From assembly GCA_021159845.1 (NCBI GenBank), contig JAGHDS010000287.1, forward strand, positions 1 to 12,775: a stretch of 12,775 nucleotides of DNA, read 5' to 3'. The notes beneath the pieces are model-generated. The model worked only from the letters and a program-made list of their open reading frames with translations. It made no database searches and was not told the origin of the DNA. Positions 6,587-12,775 of this stretch are shown piece after piece (within the stretch, counting starts at the first letter, position 1; the number at the start of each line of letters is the position of its first letter). The position numbers and the translations under genes are program-made. This DNA is from Anaerolineae bacterium (GTDB taxonomy: Bacteria > Chloroflexota > Anaerolineae > DUEN01).

Positions 6587-7461
6587 CGCGCCACCTCCTG
6601 GCCCACCCGTCGGGCGACCTCCTGATACAGCGACAGGAAGGCCTGTTGATACTCCGGCAACGCGTCGATCAGAGGTATCCCCTCGGAATATGCCTCGGCA
6701 ATGCGTCGATCCCACGGCACGCGCATGAGAACGGGCACGTTCTCGGCCTCGCAGTACGCATCCACTTCCTCGTCCCCAACACCATCCCGATTGATGACGA
6801 CGCCCACCTGCGACCCTAACTCATCCCGAGCCACCTGGACGGCCAACCGTAAGTCGTGCAGGCCAAAAGGCGTCGGCTCCGTGACCATCAAAACATAGTC
6901 CGCGCCGCGCATGGACTCAACAACAGGGCAAGATGTCCCTGGCGGGGCATCCAGGATGACCACACGATCGCTATGGTCCTCCGGGATCGCCCACTTCTTC
7001 AATTGGCGGATGATCGGAGTCGGCATCGCCTCCCCCACATCCATCCGGCCCTGGGCGAAGGTGATCGACCCCGCGCGGCCTCGCTCCAACACGCCCATCA
7101 CATCGAGCTTTTCAGTGATCGCATCCTCTGGGCAGTTCAACGTACAGCTACCACATCCATGACACAATTCCGGGAAAACCAACACCCGCTGGGCTACGAC
7201 AGCTATCGCGCTATACTGACATACCTCAGCGCAGACCCCGCAAAAGGTACATTTTTCCAGGTCTACCTCTGGGATAAGCTGTCCAACCTCCTCGCTTTCC
7301 TCCAACACGGGATTTAGAAACAGGGCCGCGTTAGGCTCTTCCACATCACAGTCAACGACATGAACCTGGGGCTGGCCCGCTCGCGCCAGAGCCAGCCCCA
7401 AGTTGACAGCAATCGTCGTCTTTCCTGTTCCACCTTTTCCACTGGCAACAGTGATGATCAT
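6583..7461 (-). CDS. MinD-family P-loop ATPase with inserted ferredoxin domain (first paralogue)
   Basis: A 292-residue paralogue of the next gene with the same architecture. The deviant Walker A KGGTGKT is at 9-15, the ferredoxin insert has C71/74/77/81 and C100/103/106/110, and VVILDAPPGTSCPVVES (167-183) is the switch/Walker B region. The cysteine spacing and numbering are identical to those of the second paralogue, but the flanking sequence is well diverged. The chosen ATG at 7461 is preceded by TTGAGGTGCAC; a GTG two codons upstream (7467) is a possible alternative. It begins 14 bp after the shorter NifX-like gene and ends by ATGA overlap with the second ATPase. MinD-type ATPases act as ATP-dependent dimers, so the two may form homodimers or a heterodimer; which is not visible from sequence. 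Confidence 0.92.
   Translation of the reverse strand: MIITVASGKGGTGKTTIAVNLGLALARAGQPQVHVVDCDVEEPNAALFLNPVLEESEEVGQLIPEVDLEKCTFCGVCAEVCQYSAIAVVAQRVLVFPELCHGCGSCTLNCPEDAITEKLDVMGVLERGRAGSITFAQGRMDVGEAMPTPIIRQLKKWAIPEDHSDRVVILDAPPGTSCPVVESMRGADYVLMVTEPTPFGLHDLRLAVQVARDELGSQVGVVINRDGVGDEEVDAYCEAENVPVLMRVPWDRRIAEAYSEGIPLIDALPEYQQAFLSLYQEVARRVGQEVAR
6591..6600 (-). promoter_or_regulatory. Strong ribosome binding site for the second MinD-ferredoxin gene
   Basis: The minus strand reads CAGGAGGTGG inside the last codons of the upstream gene, with AGGAGG seven bases before the ATG at 6586. It decides the start and indicates efficient translation of the downstream partner. Confidence 0.85.
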
Positions 7462-7475
7462 GTGCACCTCAACGA

Positions 7476-7946
7476 TTATGTTTGATCCAGTCGGCGCTCG
7501 ATATCCTCCAGCTGCCTTTGCAGCTCCTCAGCCTCCTCGCGGAGGCGGCCGACCTCATCCCGTTCATAAACACCTCCCCGGAGAGCGGACCCGGCATCCT
7601 CCTGACACGGCTTCGCACCCGCTAACTGGCCCTCCAGATACTGGGTGATCGCCCGCCGTACCGTCCCACCGGCTCCCGTGACCGGTTCGATGCCAAACTG
7701 CTCGAAAAAGGCCATCGCACGATACCCCATGCCGCCGGTCAACATCACCGCCGCTCCCTGCTGGCGGATGAACTCCGGGACCAATCCCGGGGCGTGTTCT
7801 TCGAAGTACGGATTCTCAACGGCCTGGACGGAGGTCACCTTCCCTCCCTCCACGTCGACCAAGATGTAGTACGGGCACCGCCCGAAGTGCGGGCTGACAA
7901 CCGCATCCAGCCCCTCCGGGCCATCCGCAGACACAGCGATACGCAT
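7476..7946 (-). CDS. NifX/NafY-type cofactor-binding domain protein with C-terminal coiled coil
   Basis: A 156-residue protein of the NifX/NafY/NifB C-terminal family (dinitrogenase iron-molybdenum cofactor-binding fold, COG1433 type). The domain spans about 1-105: MRIAVSADG, then VVSPHFGRCPYYILVDVEGG (16-35) with His20 and Cys24, AVENPY (42-47), and MLTGGMGYRA (68-77). In true NifX/NafY proteins this fold holds FeMo-co or its precursors; members outside nif clusters have no proven cofactor. Residues about 128-156 (ERDEVGRLREEAEELQRQLE onward) form a charged heptad-rich helix, probably a coiled coil. A second cysteine is Cys114. The longer frame from a TTG at 7973 is rejected because AGAGGGGGG directly precedes the ATG at 7946. 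It sits 45 bp after the larger NifX-like gene and 14 bp before the first MinD-ferredoxin gene. Confidence 0.88.
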   Translation of the reverse strand: MRIAVSADGPEGLDAVVSPHFGRCPYYILVDVEGGKVTSVQAVENPYFEEHAPGLVPEFIRQQGAAVMLTGGMGYRAMAFFEQFGIEPVTGAGGTVRRAITQYLEGQLAGAKPCQEDAGSALRGGVYERDEVGRLREEAEELQRQLEDIERRLDQT

Positions 7947-7950
7947 CGTT

Positions 7951-7959
7951 CCCCCCTCT
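7951..7959 (-). promoter_or_regulatory. Ribosome binding site fixing the start of the shorter NifX-like gene
   Basis: The minus strand reads AGAGGGGGG four bases before the ATG at 7946. It lies within the longer TTG-initiated frame and so favours the internal ATG. Confidence 0.75.
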
Positions 7960-7991
7960 AATTCGTCAGTCAAAGCCGCGTAGCACCCAAC

Positions 7992-8627
7992 TTATTCGCC
8001 TTTCTCCAACTGGTCAAGCCGATCAAGAAGCTGCGCCAGTTGCTCGCGCAATTGACGAGCCTGCTCCTTCAACGCCTTGATCTCATCCTCCGATGACCCC
8101 ACGCTTGCGGGCGGCGGCGGTGTTGGCGGTGTCGGCGGTGTTGGAGGTACTACACCCTGGGGAGGAACCGCGCCCATACCGCCGCGCATTCCCATCCCCA
8201 TGCCCATGCCTCTGCCGCCTCCCATACCCATACCCATGCCACGGCCCATGCCACGTCCACCGCCGTACAGACCGGCGTGGGACTGAACGTTGGCCGCGCT
8301 CATCTGCTGCAATCGGCCAGCCTTGAAAGCCTCCACAGCCTCACGCACCGTGCCCTGCGGGACCAGATAGACGGGCACGTTGGCCGCGGCCAACACGTTA
8401 AACGCGTTCGGGCCGAGGTTGCCGCTGAGCACAGCCTGAGCACCCTTGTTGACGACGAACTGCGCCGCCTGGATGCCAGCGCCGCCACTGGACGCCTGAG
8501 CCGGGTTCTCCACCCCCTCGTACGCCATAGTCTCCGTATCCACGAAGACATAGGCAGGACACCGTCCGAAGACGGAACTCGCTGGAGCATTCAGATCTAA
8601 CCCATTTGCTGACACGACAACCTTCAT
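7992..8627 (-). CDS. NifX/NafY-type cofactor-binding protein with Met/Gly/Arg-rich linker, Pro linker and coiled coil
   Basis: A 211-residue protein, first gene of the cofactor cluster. Residues about 1-108 are a NifX-like domain: MKVVVSANGLDLNAPASSVF, then GRCPAYVFVD with Cys23, GVENP (38-42), AVLSGNLGPNAF (65-76) and a C-terminal helix TVREAVEAFKAGRL (93-106). Residues 122-152 are almost pure Gly, Met and Arg (GMGRGMGMGM-type repeats), 155-174 are Pro/Thr rich (PPTPPTPPT), and 179-209 form a clear Leu heptad helix (IKALKEQARQLREQLAQLLD). Gly/Met/Arg tails are known in NifX-like proteins of anaerobes, and methionines could bind soft metals, but this is unproven. GAGGAGA five bases before the ATG at 8627 selects this start over the GTG at 8645. 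The coiled coil resembles that of the following gene in placement, which suggests the two may pair. Confidence 0.88.
   Translation of the reverse strand: MKVVVSANGLDLNAPASSVFGRCPAYVFVDTETMAYEGVENPAQASSGGAGIQAAQFVVNKGAQAVLSGNLGPNAFNVLAAANVPVYLVPQGTVREAVEAFKAGRLQQMSAANVQSHAGLYGGGRGMGRGMGMGMGGGRGMGMGMGMRGGMGAVPPQGVVPPTPPTPPTPPPPASVGSSEDEIKALKEQARQLREQLAQLLDRLDQLEKGE
8116..8151 (+). repeat. Short tandem repeat coding for the Pro-Pro-Thr linker
   Basis: Four adjacent 9-base units, three of the form GGCGGTGT(T/C) and a last one GGAGGTACT, encode PPT-type triplets on the minus strand. Copy number in such a linker may vary between strains. Confidence 0.7.
8172..8264 (-). repeat. Low-complexity Gly/Met/Arg coding repeat
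   Basis: Codons 122-152 of the larger NifX-like gene consist of degenerate ATGGG(N) and CG(N)GG(N) units, giving a stretch of Gly, Met and Arg only apart from the edges. It is coding, in frame, and bounded by the NifX domain and the Pro linker. Confidence 0.8.
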
Positions 8628-8632
8628 GACTC

Positions 8633-8639
8633 TCTCCTC
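8633..8639 (-). promoter_or_regulatory. Ribosome binding site fixing the start of the larger NifX-like gene
   Basis: The minus strand reads GAGGAGA five bases before the ATG at 8627; the GTG-initiated longer frame would overlap it. The rest of the 231-bp gap to the aldolase holds the hairpins described separately. No convincing promoter was found, only a CATAT-N6-ATATG inverted repeat at 8647-8662. Confidence 0.75.
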
Positions 8640-8812
8640 ACTCACACATATGTTTTGATATGATCACCGGACGTTTCCGCCCAGCTCACTCGCCTGACCC
8701 TGCCACATCGAAACCCCACAGGCCCGACCACGCCCATCGCGCGTCCTTCCCCCTCGAACCCTGCTCACGATTAAGTCGGGGAGAGACGCTGGAGCACATA
8801 ACAGGGTCTCCC

Positions 8813-8847
8813 CCGGGGCGCCGAGGAATCACCCCTCGACGCCCCGG
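8813..8847 (-). terminator. Terminator-like GC-rich hairpin after the aldolase gene
   Basis: Bases 8813-8826 and 8834-8847 are inverted repeats forming a 14-pair stem with one G-U and a 7-base loop, beginning 12 bases after the aldolase stop. No U-run follows, so it is not a canonical intrinsic terminator, but the stability and position suggest it ends or protects the aldolase mRNA. A second imperfect stem (8778-8787 with 8806-8814) lies just downstream and competes for a few of the same bases. Confidence 0.6.
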
Positions 8848-8858
8848 CCACAACTTCA

Positions 8859-9782
8859 TCATGAGACGGAGAGCAGGACCTCCTTAAGCTGCTTCGTGAT
8901 CCTCAGTCCCTCCTCGAACGGACGCTGCCACATATTGCGCCCAAAGATCAACCCGGTCGCTCCGGCCTCCATGCAGACCCGGGCCTTCAGGAGCAGGTCC
9001 TCATCGCTGATACGGCTACCGCCTGAGAAGAGCACCATCGCCTTACCGGCGGATGCGACGACCTTCTCGACTGCCAACCGGTAGGCCTCGTGCTCGTCCA
9101 GCTCCTTCCACTCCTCGTACAGATCCCGATACGGCTTCGGGCTATCCGCGTTGCGCGGGTCGCGGAACTTGGGCACGTTAAGCTTGATGATATCCGCCCC
9201 AAGCTCGTTCGCCACCCGGGCCGCATAATCCACGGCATAGATACTGTCGCGCCCTCCCTTCGCCTCGATGGCCGAGCCGCGCGGGTAACTCCACACGATG
9301 AGCGGCATCCCATACCGATCACACTCCCGCCGCACCGTGCCAAGCTGTATGAAGTCCCGATCCTGCGCGGGCGAGCCCAGGTAAAGCGTATATCCGACGG
9401 CATCCGCTCCCAACCGCACGGCATCCTCTACCGTCGCCTCCACAGCCGAGAACGCTTCATCGTCCGGAGGCACATTCGTCTTCCCGTTGATCTTCAAGAT
9501 CAGCGGCACCTCTCCGGCGTAATCCCGCATGTACTTTTGCGCCAACCCGATGTGGAAGACGATGCCCGAATAGCCTCCCTCCTTCGCCAGCCGACATTGG
9601 TAATCAGGATCGCCAGAGGGCGGGTTCGGGAAAAAATCGATCGGCCCGTGCTCCATGCCCTGGTCAATGGGCAGTAAGAGAAGCGTGCCATTGGCCGGGC
9701 CATGCTCATATAGCAGCCGATGCAGCCGCGTCCGCTTCCCCAAGCTCAGGTCGAGCTCGTCTAAAGTCGGTCGTTTCACCAT
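8859..9782 (-). CDS. fbaB: Class I fructose-bisphosphate aldolase, DhnA/FbaB (archaeal) type
   Basis: A 307-residue Schiff-base aldolase of the DhnA family, which cleaves or forms fructose 1,6-bisphosphate in glycolysis/gluconeogenesis. Matches include LLLPIDQGMEHGP (35-47) with the catalytic Asp40, VWSYPRGSAI (163-172) with Tyr166, ADIIKLNVPK (196-205) with the Schiff-base lysine expected at Lys200, and two phosphate-binding segments, LFSGGSRIS (251-259) and LIFGRNMWQRP (278-288). All expected catalytic positions are present. The ATG at 9782 has GGGAGGG seven bases upstream. The frame stays open to 9947 but that extension is Arg-rich, has no ribosome site and would overlap the stress-protein gene. 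It lies 55 bp after the stress-protein gene and ends in a strong hairpin. Related family members make dideoxy sugar acids for aromatic amino acid synthesis, but the overall match favours FBP aldolase. Confidence 0.88.
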   Translation of the reverse strand: MVKRPTLDELDLSLGKRTRLHRLLYEHGPANGTLLLLPIDQGMEHGPIDFFPNPPSGDPDYQCRLAKEGGYSGIVFHIGLAQKYMRDYAGEVPLILKINGKTNVPPDDEAFSAVEATVEDAVRLGADAVGYTLYLGSPAQDRDFIQLGTVRRECDRYGMPLIVWSYPRGSAIEAKGGRDSIYAVDYAARVANELGADIIKLNVPKFRDPRNADSPKPYRDLYEEWKELDEHEAYRLAVEKVVASAGKAMVLFSGGSRISDEDLLLKARVCMEAGATGLIFGRNMWQRPFEEGLRITKQLKEVLLSVS

Positions 9783-9789
9783 GATTGTA

Positions 9790-9796
9790 CCCTCCC
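9790..9796 (-). promoter_or_regulatory. Ribosome binding site fixing the aldolase start
   Basis: The minus strand reads GGGAGGG seven bases before the ATG at 9782, selecting this start against the longer open frame. Confidence 0.75.
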
Positions 9797-9837
9797 GACG
9801 GAGCCTGCGACCCCGCCGATAACGCCAGATGACGGCA

Positions 9838-10311
9838 CTAGGAATGTCCCGCCGTATCTGGCTTCTGCCGAACCAACAGTACCGGGCAAGGGCTATGCCG
9901 GGCAACCTTATCGGCCACGCTGCCGAAGGTCCAGCGCGCAAGCCCACCCTGCCCGTGCGTGGACATAACGATCAGATCTACACCTCCCGTCGTCGCGACA
10001 TCCAAAATATCCTCAGCCGGCGAAGTATCCCGCAATAGCACCTCCACCCCAAGGCCCTGCTCCTCCAAAGCAGCCCGTAGTTTCTCCAGATAGCGCTGAG
10101 CCTCCCGGTGAGCCTGCTCTCGCGCCTCCTCAACCCAGCCGATGGCGATCTCCGGATACAGCGCCGGCAACGTCGGCGTAGGGATGTCCAGGACATGAAG
10201 CAAGATCAACCGGCCGTCAAACTTCTCCGCCAGAGCAGCAGCAGCGGGCAACGCCCGCTCCGACAAAGGCGAACCGTCCAATGGCACCAGGATGCGCTTA
10301 AATTCCACCAT
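9838..10311 (-). CDS. UspA-family universal stress protein, ATP-binding type
   Basis: A 157-residue cytoplasmic single-domain universal stress protein. Strand 1 KRILVPLDGSPLSERAL (5-21) carries Asp12, which contacts the nucleotide in this family. The C-terminal loop STHGQGGLARWTFGSVADKV (117-136) followed by SPCPVLLVR (140-148) matches the G-2x-G...GS nucleotide-binding motif, so it is probably of the ATP-binding subclass rather than the UspA-like non-binding one. Helix 2 is a long charged stretch (EEAREQAHREAQRYLEKLRA, 61-80). A longer frame from a TTG at 10332 is possible, but family alignment favours the ATG at 10311. It starts 27 bp after the ABC permease stop, so it is probably in the same transcript as the exporter. 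Function is regulatory or protective and cannot be fixed from sequence. Confidence 0.9.
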   Translation of the reverse strand: MVEFKRILVPLDGSPLSERALPAAAALAEKFDGRLILLHVLDIPTPTLPALYPEIAIGWVEEAREQAHREAQRYLEKLRAALEEQGLGVEVLLRDTSPAEDILDVATTGGVDLIVMSTHGQGGLARWTFGSVADKVARHSPCPVLLVRQKPDTAGHS

Positions 10312-10338
10312 CGCCCACCGATCCTTTTCCAACCGACA

Positions 10339-11103
10339 TCAATACCCTAGCTGACGACTCCGTCGATGCAACCAAATCGACGGCGACAGGAACAGGATGC
10401 CGAACAGGAGCAGGGCTGCCACATCCAGATGCGGGCTCAGCATCCCCGTTCCCGCCACCGCATGATCCATCAGGTCCTGAGCGTATGTCAGCGGCGAGAG
10501 ATAGGCCACCGCCCGCGCCAGGGGGGCCATATCACGCAGTGGGACGAACACGCCGCTGATGAAGAGGAGCCCCCAACGCAACAACACGCTCGGCATCTGC
10601 ACATCCCCTGGGCTACGCGTCGGGATCGAGCCGAAGACCAGCCCCAAGGCGGCGAAGCAACAAGCCCCCAAGAGGATCCCAACGGCCAGAAGCCAAGGAT
10701 GAGCAACCGCCACGCCGAAGACCAGGACACCCGCCAGCAACGCCACGAGCGACACAGCGATGGCAAACAGAGCTCCCACGGCCATCTTTCCCAAAAGTAA
10801 GGTGAGCAACGACATCGGCGCGGCCATCAGCCGATCGTACGTGCCCAGACGGCGCTCCAGTGGGATGATGAACGGGCCCGCCGCCGCGGCCGTGAAAAGA
10901 AGCGTCAACGCCAACAGCCGCGCCTCGCCCTGCGTCGCAGCGATATGCCGCCGGATTGAGAAAGAGAAAAACAAGAAGAACGGCATCAACACGCCGAACA
11001 TGATCATGCCCGGCCGCAGATAATAGACCTTTATGTCCTTGACGGTGACCGTCCACGCCTGCGCGATCTCGTCTATGACACGCTCCTGCCACCCGTCCGT
11101 CAT
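10339..11103 (-). CDS. ABC-2 type transporter permease
   Basis: A 254-residue membrane protein of the ABC-2 exporter family, with about six hydrophobic segments (near 31-50, 62-83, 104-131, 135-160, 172-190 and 227-246). Family features are the cytoplasmic N-terminal amphipathic stretch, LERRLGTYDRLMAAPMS (82-98) between helices 2 and 3, and FISGVFVPLRDM (181-192) followed by YLSPLTYAQDL (201-211). Its ATG overlaps the stop of the ATPase gene as ATGA, with GAGGGGGG just upstream, so subunits should be made together. Such pairs export drugs, lipids or polysaccharides, or act in gliding or nodulation-factor export; nothing in the sequence decides the substrate. The complex would need two permease copies or a homodimer, because only one permease gene is present. 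Confidence 0.92.
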   Translation of the reverse strand: MTDGWQERVIDEIAQAWTVTVKDIKVYYLRPGMIMFGVLMPFFLFFSFSIRRHIAATQGEARLLALTLLFTAAAAGPFIIPLERRLGTYDRLMAAPMSLLTLLLGKMAVGALFAIAVSLVALLAGVLVFGVAVAHPWLLAVGILLGACCFAALGLVFGSIPTRSPGDVQMPSVLLRWGLLFISGVFVPLRDMAPLARAVAYLSPLTYAQDLMDHAVAGTGMLSPHLDVAALLLFGILFLSPSIWLHRRSRQLGY

Positions 11104-12134
11104 CTCCGCCCCCCTCTTCGGCCTCTCATGCCAGGACGTCTGCCATCACCCTCCTGCGTCTCGTGACGAACCGTACCCACCGACTGTCCGGTGATCTCCA
11201 GGAACACATCCTCCAACGACGGCCCCAACGTGCTCAGGCTGACGATCCGCGCCTGATGCTCCCGGGCGTAGTCCACCACAAGAGGCAACAACGACGATGG
11301 GTCCTGCGTGTACAGCCGCCACTTATCCCCCATCTTGACCGCCGTCGTCACCCCCGGCAACGCCGCCAAAGCGTCGCCGTGCCGTTGCCCATCTGGCTCC
11401 AACGCCACCTCCACGGACTGCACCCGCTGGAACGCCCGTTTCAGCCGTTCCGGCGTGTCGATCGCCGCAATCCGGCCGTGGTTGATGATCGCAACCCGGT
11501 CGCACAACTGGTTGGCCTCCTCAATCTGATGGGTGGTCAAGAAGATCGTCGTCCCCTCAGCGTTCAGGCGCCGGACCAGATCACGAATCGCGCGGGTGCT
11601 CTGGGCATCCAAGCCAGGTGTGGGCTCATCCAGGAAGAGCAGCGATGGCCTATGGACGATCGCCATAGCGATGCTCAGCCGCCGCCGCATCCCCTTGGAG
11701 AAGGCCTCCACCTTGATATCCCGCTTCTCCCACAGGCCGAAAGCCTGCAACAGCTCCCGTGCTCGCTCCGCCCGCTCCTTTCGAGGCACGCGATACAGCC
11801 GGGCCGTGAACATCAGGTTATCCCAGGCGGTCAGCTCCGTATACACATTGGATTCCTCGGGAACGAGCCCCATCTGGCGCTTGACCGGATAGGCGTCACG
11901 AGCCAGGTCATATCCGTTGATGATGATGCGCCCCTCGCTCGGCTCGAGCAATGTGGTCAGCATCCGTTGCGTCGTCGTCTTGCCCGCCCCATTGGGCCCC
12001 AGGAAACCGAACACCTCGCCCCGGTGCACGGCGAAGCTGATATGATCTACGGCCAGCACACCCTCTCCCGGACGACCGTAGCGCTTGGTAAGGTTCTCAA
12101 CTTCGATCGCCTCAACGTCGTGCGATGTCACCAT
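11100..12134 (-). CDS. ABC transporter ATP-binding protein, DrrA/CcmA-like (ABC-2 exporter)
   Basis: A 344-residue nucleotide-binding subunit of the ABC-2 exporter. Walker A is GPNGAGKT (46-53), the Q-loop is Gln87, the signature is FSKGM (145-149) in place of LSGGQ, which is common in this subfamily, Walker B is LLFLDEP (165-171) with the D-loop GLDAQS (174-179), and the switch His is His202. Residues after about 230 form the DrrA-type C-terminal extension, and the last 20 residues are an Arg/Gly-rich tail. GGAGGGGG lies just before the ATG at 12134. It follows the unidentified gene by 40 bp and overlaps the permease gene by four bases. It powers export through the adjacent permease; the cargo is unknown. 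Confidence 0.95.
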   Translation of the reverse strand: MVTSHDVEAIEVENLTKRYGRPGEGVLAVDHISFAVHRGEVFGFLGPNGAGKTTTQRMLTTLLEPSEGRIIINGYDLARDAYPVKRQMGLVPEESNVYTELTAWDNLMFTARLYRVPRKERAERARELLQAFGLWEKRDIKVEAFSKGMRRRLSIAMAIVHRPSLLFLDEPTPGLDAQSTRAIRDLVRRLNAEGTTIFLTTHQIEEANQLCDRVAIINHGRIAAIDTPERLKRAFQRVQSVEVALEPDGQRHGDALAALPGVTTAVKMGDKWRLYTQDPSSLLPLVVDYAREHQARIVSLSTLGPSLEDVFLEITGQSVGTVRHETQEGDGRRPGMRGRRGGRR

Positions 12135-12174
12135 ACCCCCTCCAGGACCATGCTATTGTGGCGATATCGCCCTG

Positions 12175-12775
12175 CTAGATATTGCGGATGGCCGGGATAC
12201 GCCGCACCCGCGATGCATCAGCCGCCTGCCTCATCTCCTCCAGCGTCGCGGAGTCGAAAGGAACCACGGCAACCTCATCTGAGTGCGACGCCCCACGCAG
12301 CCGAGCCACCCTCAGACGCAGCTCTGGCCCACCCTGCGGTGACTTGGCCGACTCAGCCAGCAAGAGATGATCGGCCGCCTTCTCCAACGCCCGGATTTTC
12401 TCCTGCAAAGCGTTCGAGCTTACGGTGAACAGATAAGTATCCTGTTTCTCGCCGCGCAGTAAGGACTCCAGCTTAGCGAACATCTGCTCCCCATAGGTCC
12501 GCGAGAAGAGCAACAGATTCAAGGCCGAGCCGAAGATCAACGTGCCGAGCTGGCTCTGCCCCAACGCCTGCGCGGCAAGCTCCATCGCCCGATTCCACAC
12601 GGCCGGGTTCACCAGATTCGCTCGCACCTCATCAGGGCTGATATGCTCCACCGCATCGGGTACGGGCTCGAGTTCAGCATCGAACTTGATAAAGAAGACA
12701 TCCCCCTTGTGATCCGCCAAATCCACGTTATACAGCCGCTTGAGGTCGTTCTCGGTGAACGATCGGTCCGGGTAC
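12175..12775 (-). CDS. Unidentified protein, C-terminal fragment (start beyond window)
   Basis: The frame is open from the right edge to a TAG at 12175 and encodes the last 199 residues of a larger protein. The GTG at 12726 has no ribosome site, and the coding sequence continues in frame above it (DRSFTENDLKRLYN), so the true start lies outside. I do not recognise the family. Visible features are an acidic N-terminal part (GDVFFIKFDAELEPVPDAVE), a central hydrophobic helix-like stretch (LGTLIFGSALNLLLFSRTYG), a charged helical region (NALQEKIRALEKAADHLLLA), and a C-terminal strand-rich part ending RRIPAIRNI. No cysteine and no signal or catalytic motif was seen. It runs in the same direction and lies 40 bp upstream of the exporter ATPase, so it may be co-transcribed with it. 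Confidence 0.75.
   Translation of the reverse strand, partial: YPDRSFTENDLKRLYNVDLADHKGDVFFIKFDAELEPVPDAVEHISPDEVRANLVNPAVWNRAMELAAQALGQSQLGTLIFGSALNLLLFSRTYGEQMFAKLESLLRGEKQDTYLFTVSSNALQEKIRALEKAADHLLLAESAKSPQGGPELRLRVARLRGASHSDEVAVVPFDSATLEEMRQAADASRVRRIPAIRNI

Noticed and set aside
5729..6625. 298-residue plus-strand ORF
   Set aside because: It lies opposite the second MinD-ferredoxin gene, whose motifs are unmistakable; the ORF itself is His/Arg/Gln rich without recognisable features.
4124..8627. Nitrogen fixation gene cluster
   Set aside because: The NifX-like domains alone do not make a nif cluster; no nifH, nifD, nifK, nifE, nifN or radical-SAM nifB is present, and the MinD proteins carry inserted ferredoxins unlike NifH.
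8646..8669. Possible FNR/CRP-like operator (TTGAT near ATCA) upstream of the NifX-like gene
   Set aside because: The half-sites have the wrong spacing and the second half does not match; only a CATAT-N6-ATATG inverted repeat remains, which is too short and A+T-rich to call.
12160..12171. Perfect 12-bp palindrome GGCGATATCGCC just before the exporter ATPase gene
   Set aside because: A single palindrome of this length can occur by chance and no promoter is seen with it; it would form only a 4-bp stem in RNA.
11163..12428. 421-residue plus-strand ORF
   Set aside because: It lies opposite the ABC ATPase, is rich in Arg, Gln, His and Pro, and has no domain; long antisense frames are expected in GC-rich coding DNA.
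1..12775. CRISPR array, insertion sequence, tRNA or rRNA
   Set aside because: No regularly spaced direct repeats, transposase motifs, terminal inverted repeats or recognisable RNA genes were seen.

Overview
The window reads as part of a bacterial chromosome in which every supported gene lies on the minus strand, so transcription runs from high to low coordinates. Shine-Dalgarno sites, a lipobox lipoprotein with an Ala/Pro/Glu-rich linker, oversized LivM and LivH permeases, and a ferredoxin-type MinD/NifX cluster together suggest an anaerobic or facultative, possibly thermophilic, member of the Chloroflexota. That placement is an inference from gene content and style; no rRNA or other marker gene is present.

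Right part (12775 to 8859): the 3' end of an unrecognised gene, then an ABC-2 type exporter (ATPase and permease with an ATGA overlap), a UspA-family universal stress protein 27 bp further on, and an archaeal-type (DhnA/FbaB) class I fructose-bisphosphate aldolase. A strong GC-rich hairpin follows the aldolase and probably closes this unit.

Centre (8627 to 4124): a compact six-gene run that looks like a metal or iron-sulfur cofactor module. In transcription order it holds two NifX-like (dinitrogenase FeMo-cofactor-binding fold) proteins with C-terminal coiled coils, two MinD-family ATPases each carrying an inserted two-cluster ferredoxin domain, a small MIP18/DUF59 (SufT-like) protein, and a cation diffusion facilitator whose C-terminus is fused to a third NifX-like domain. 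The last four genes are joined by overlaps. No nitrogenase structural or nif assembly gene is visible. The combination of P-loop carrier ATPases, small cofactor-binding proteins, a DUF59 factor and a metal transporter points to handling of an Fe-S or other metal cofactor. It is the most interesting part of the window.

Left part (4071 to 1): a branched-chain amino acid (Liv/HAAT) ABC importer. A perfect consensus promoter (TTGACA, 17 bp, TATAAT) precedes a roughly 218-nt leader containing a terminator-like hairpin with a U-rich tail. Then come the substrate-binding lipoprotein, an 11-bp intercistronic hairpin, LivH, and a LivM that runs off the left edge. LivM carries about 240 extra N-terminal residues predicted to form several membrane helices. 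The LivG/LivF ATPases are not in the window and would be expected beyond the left edge.
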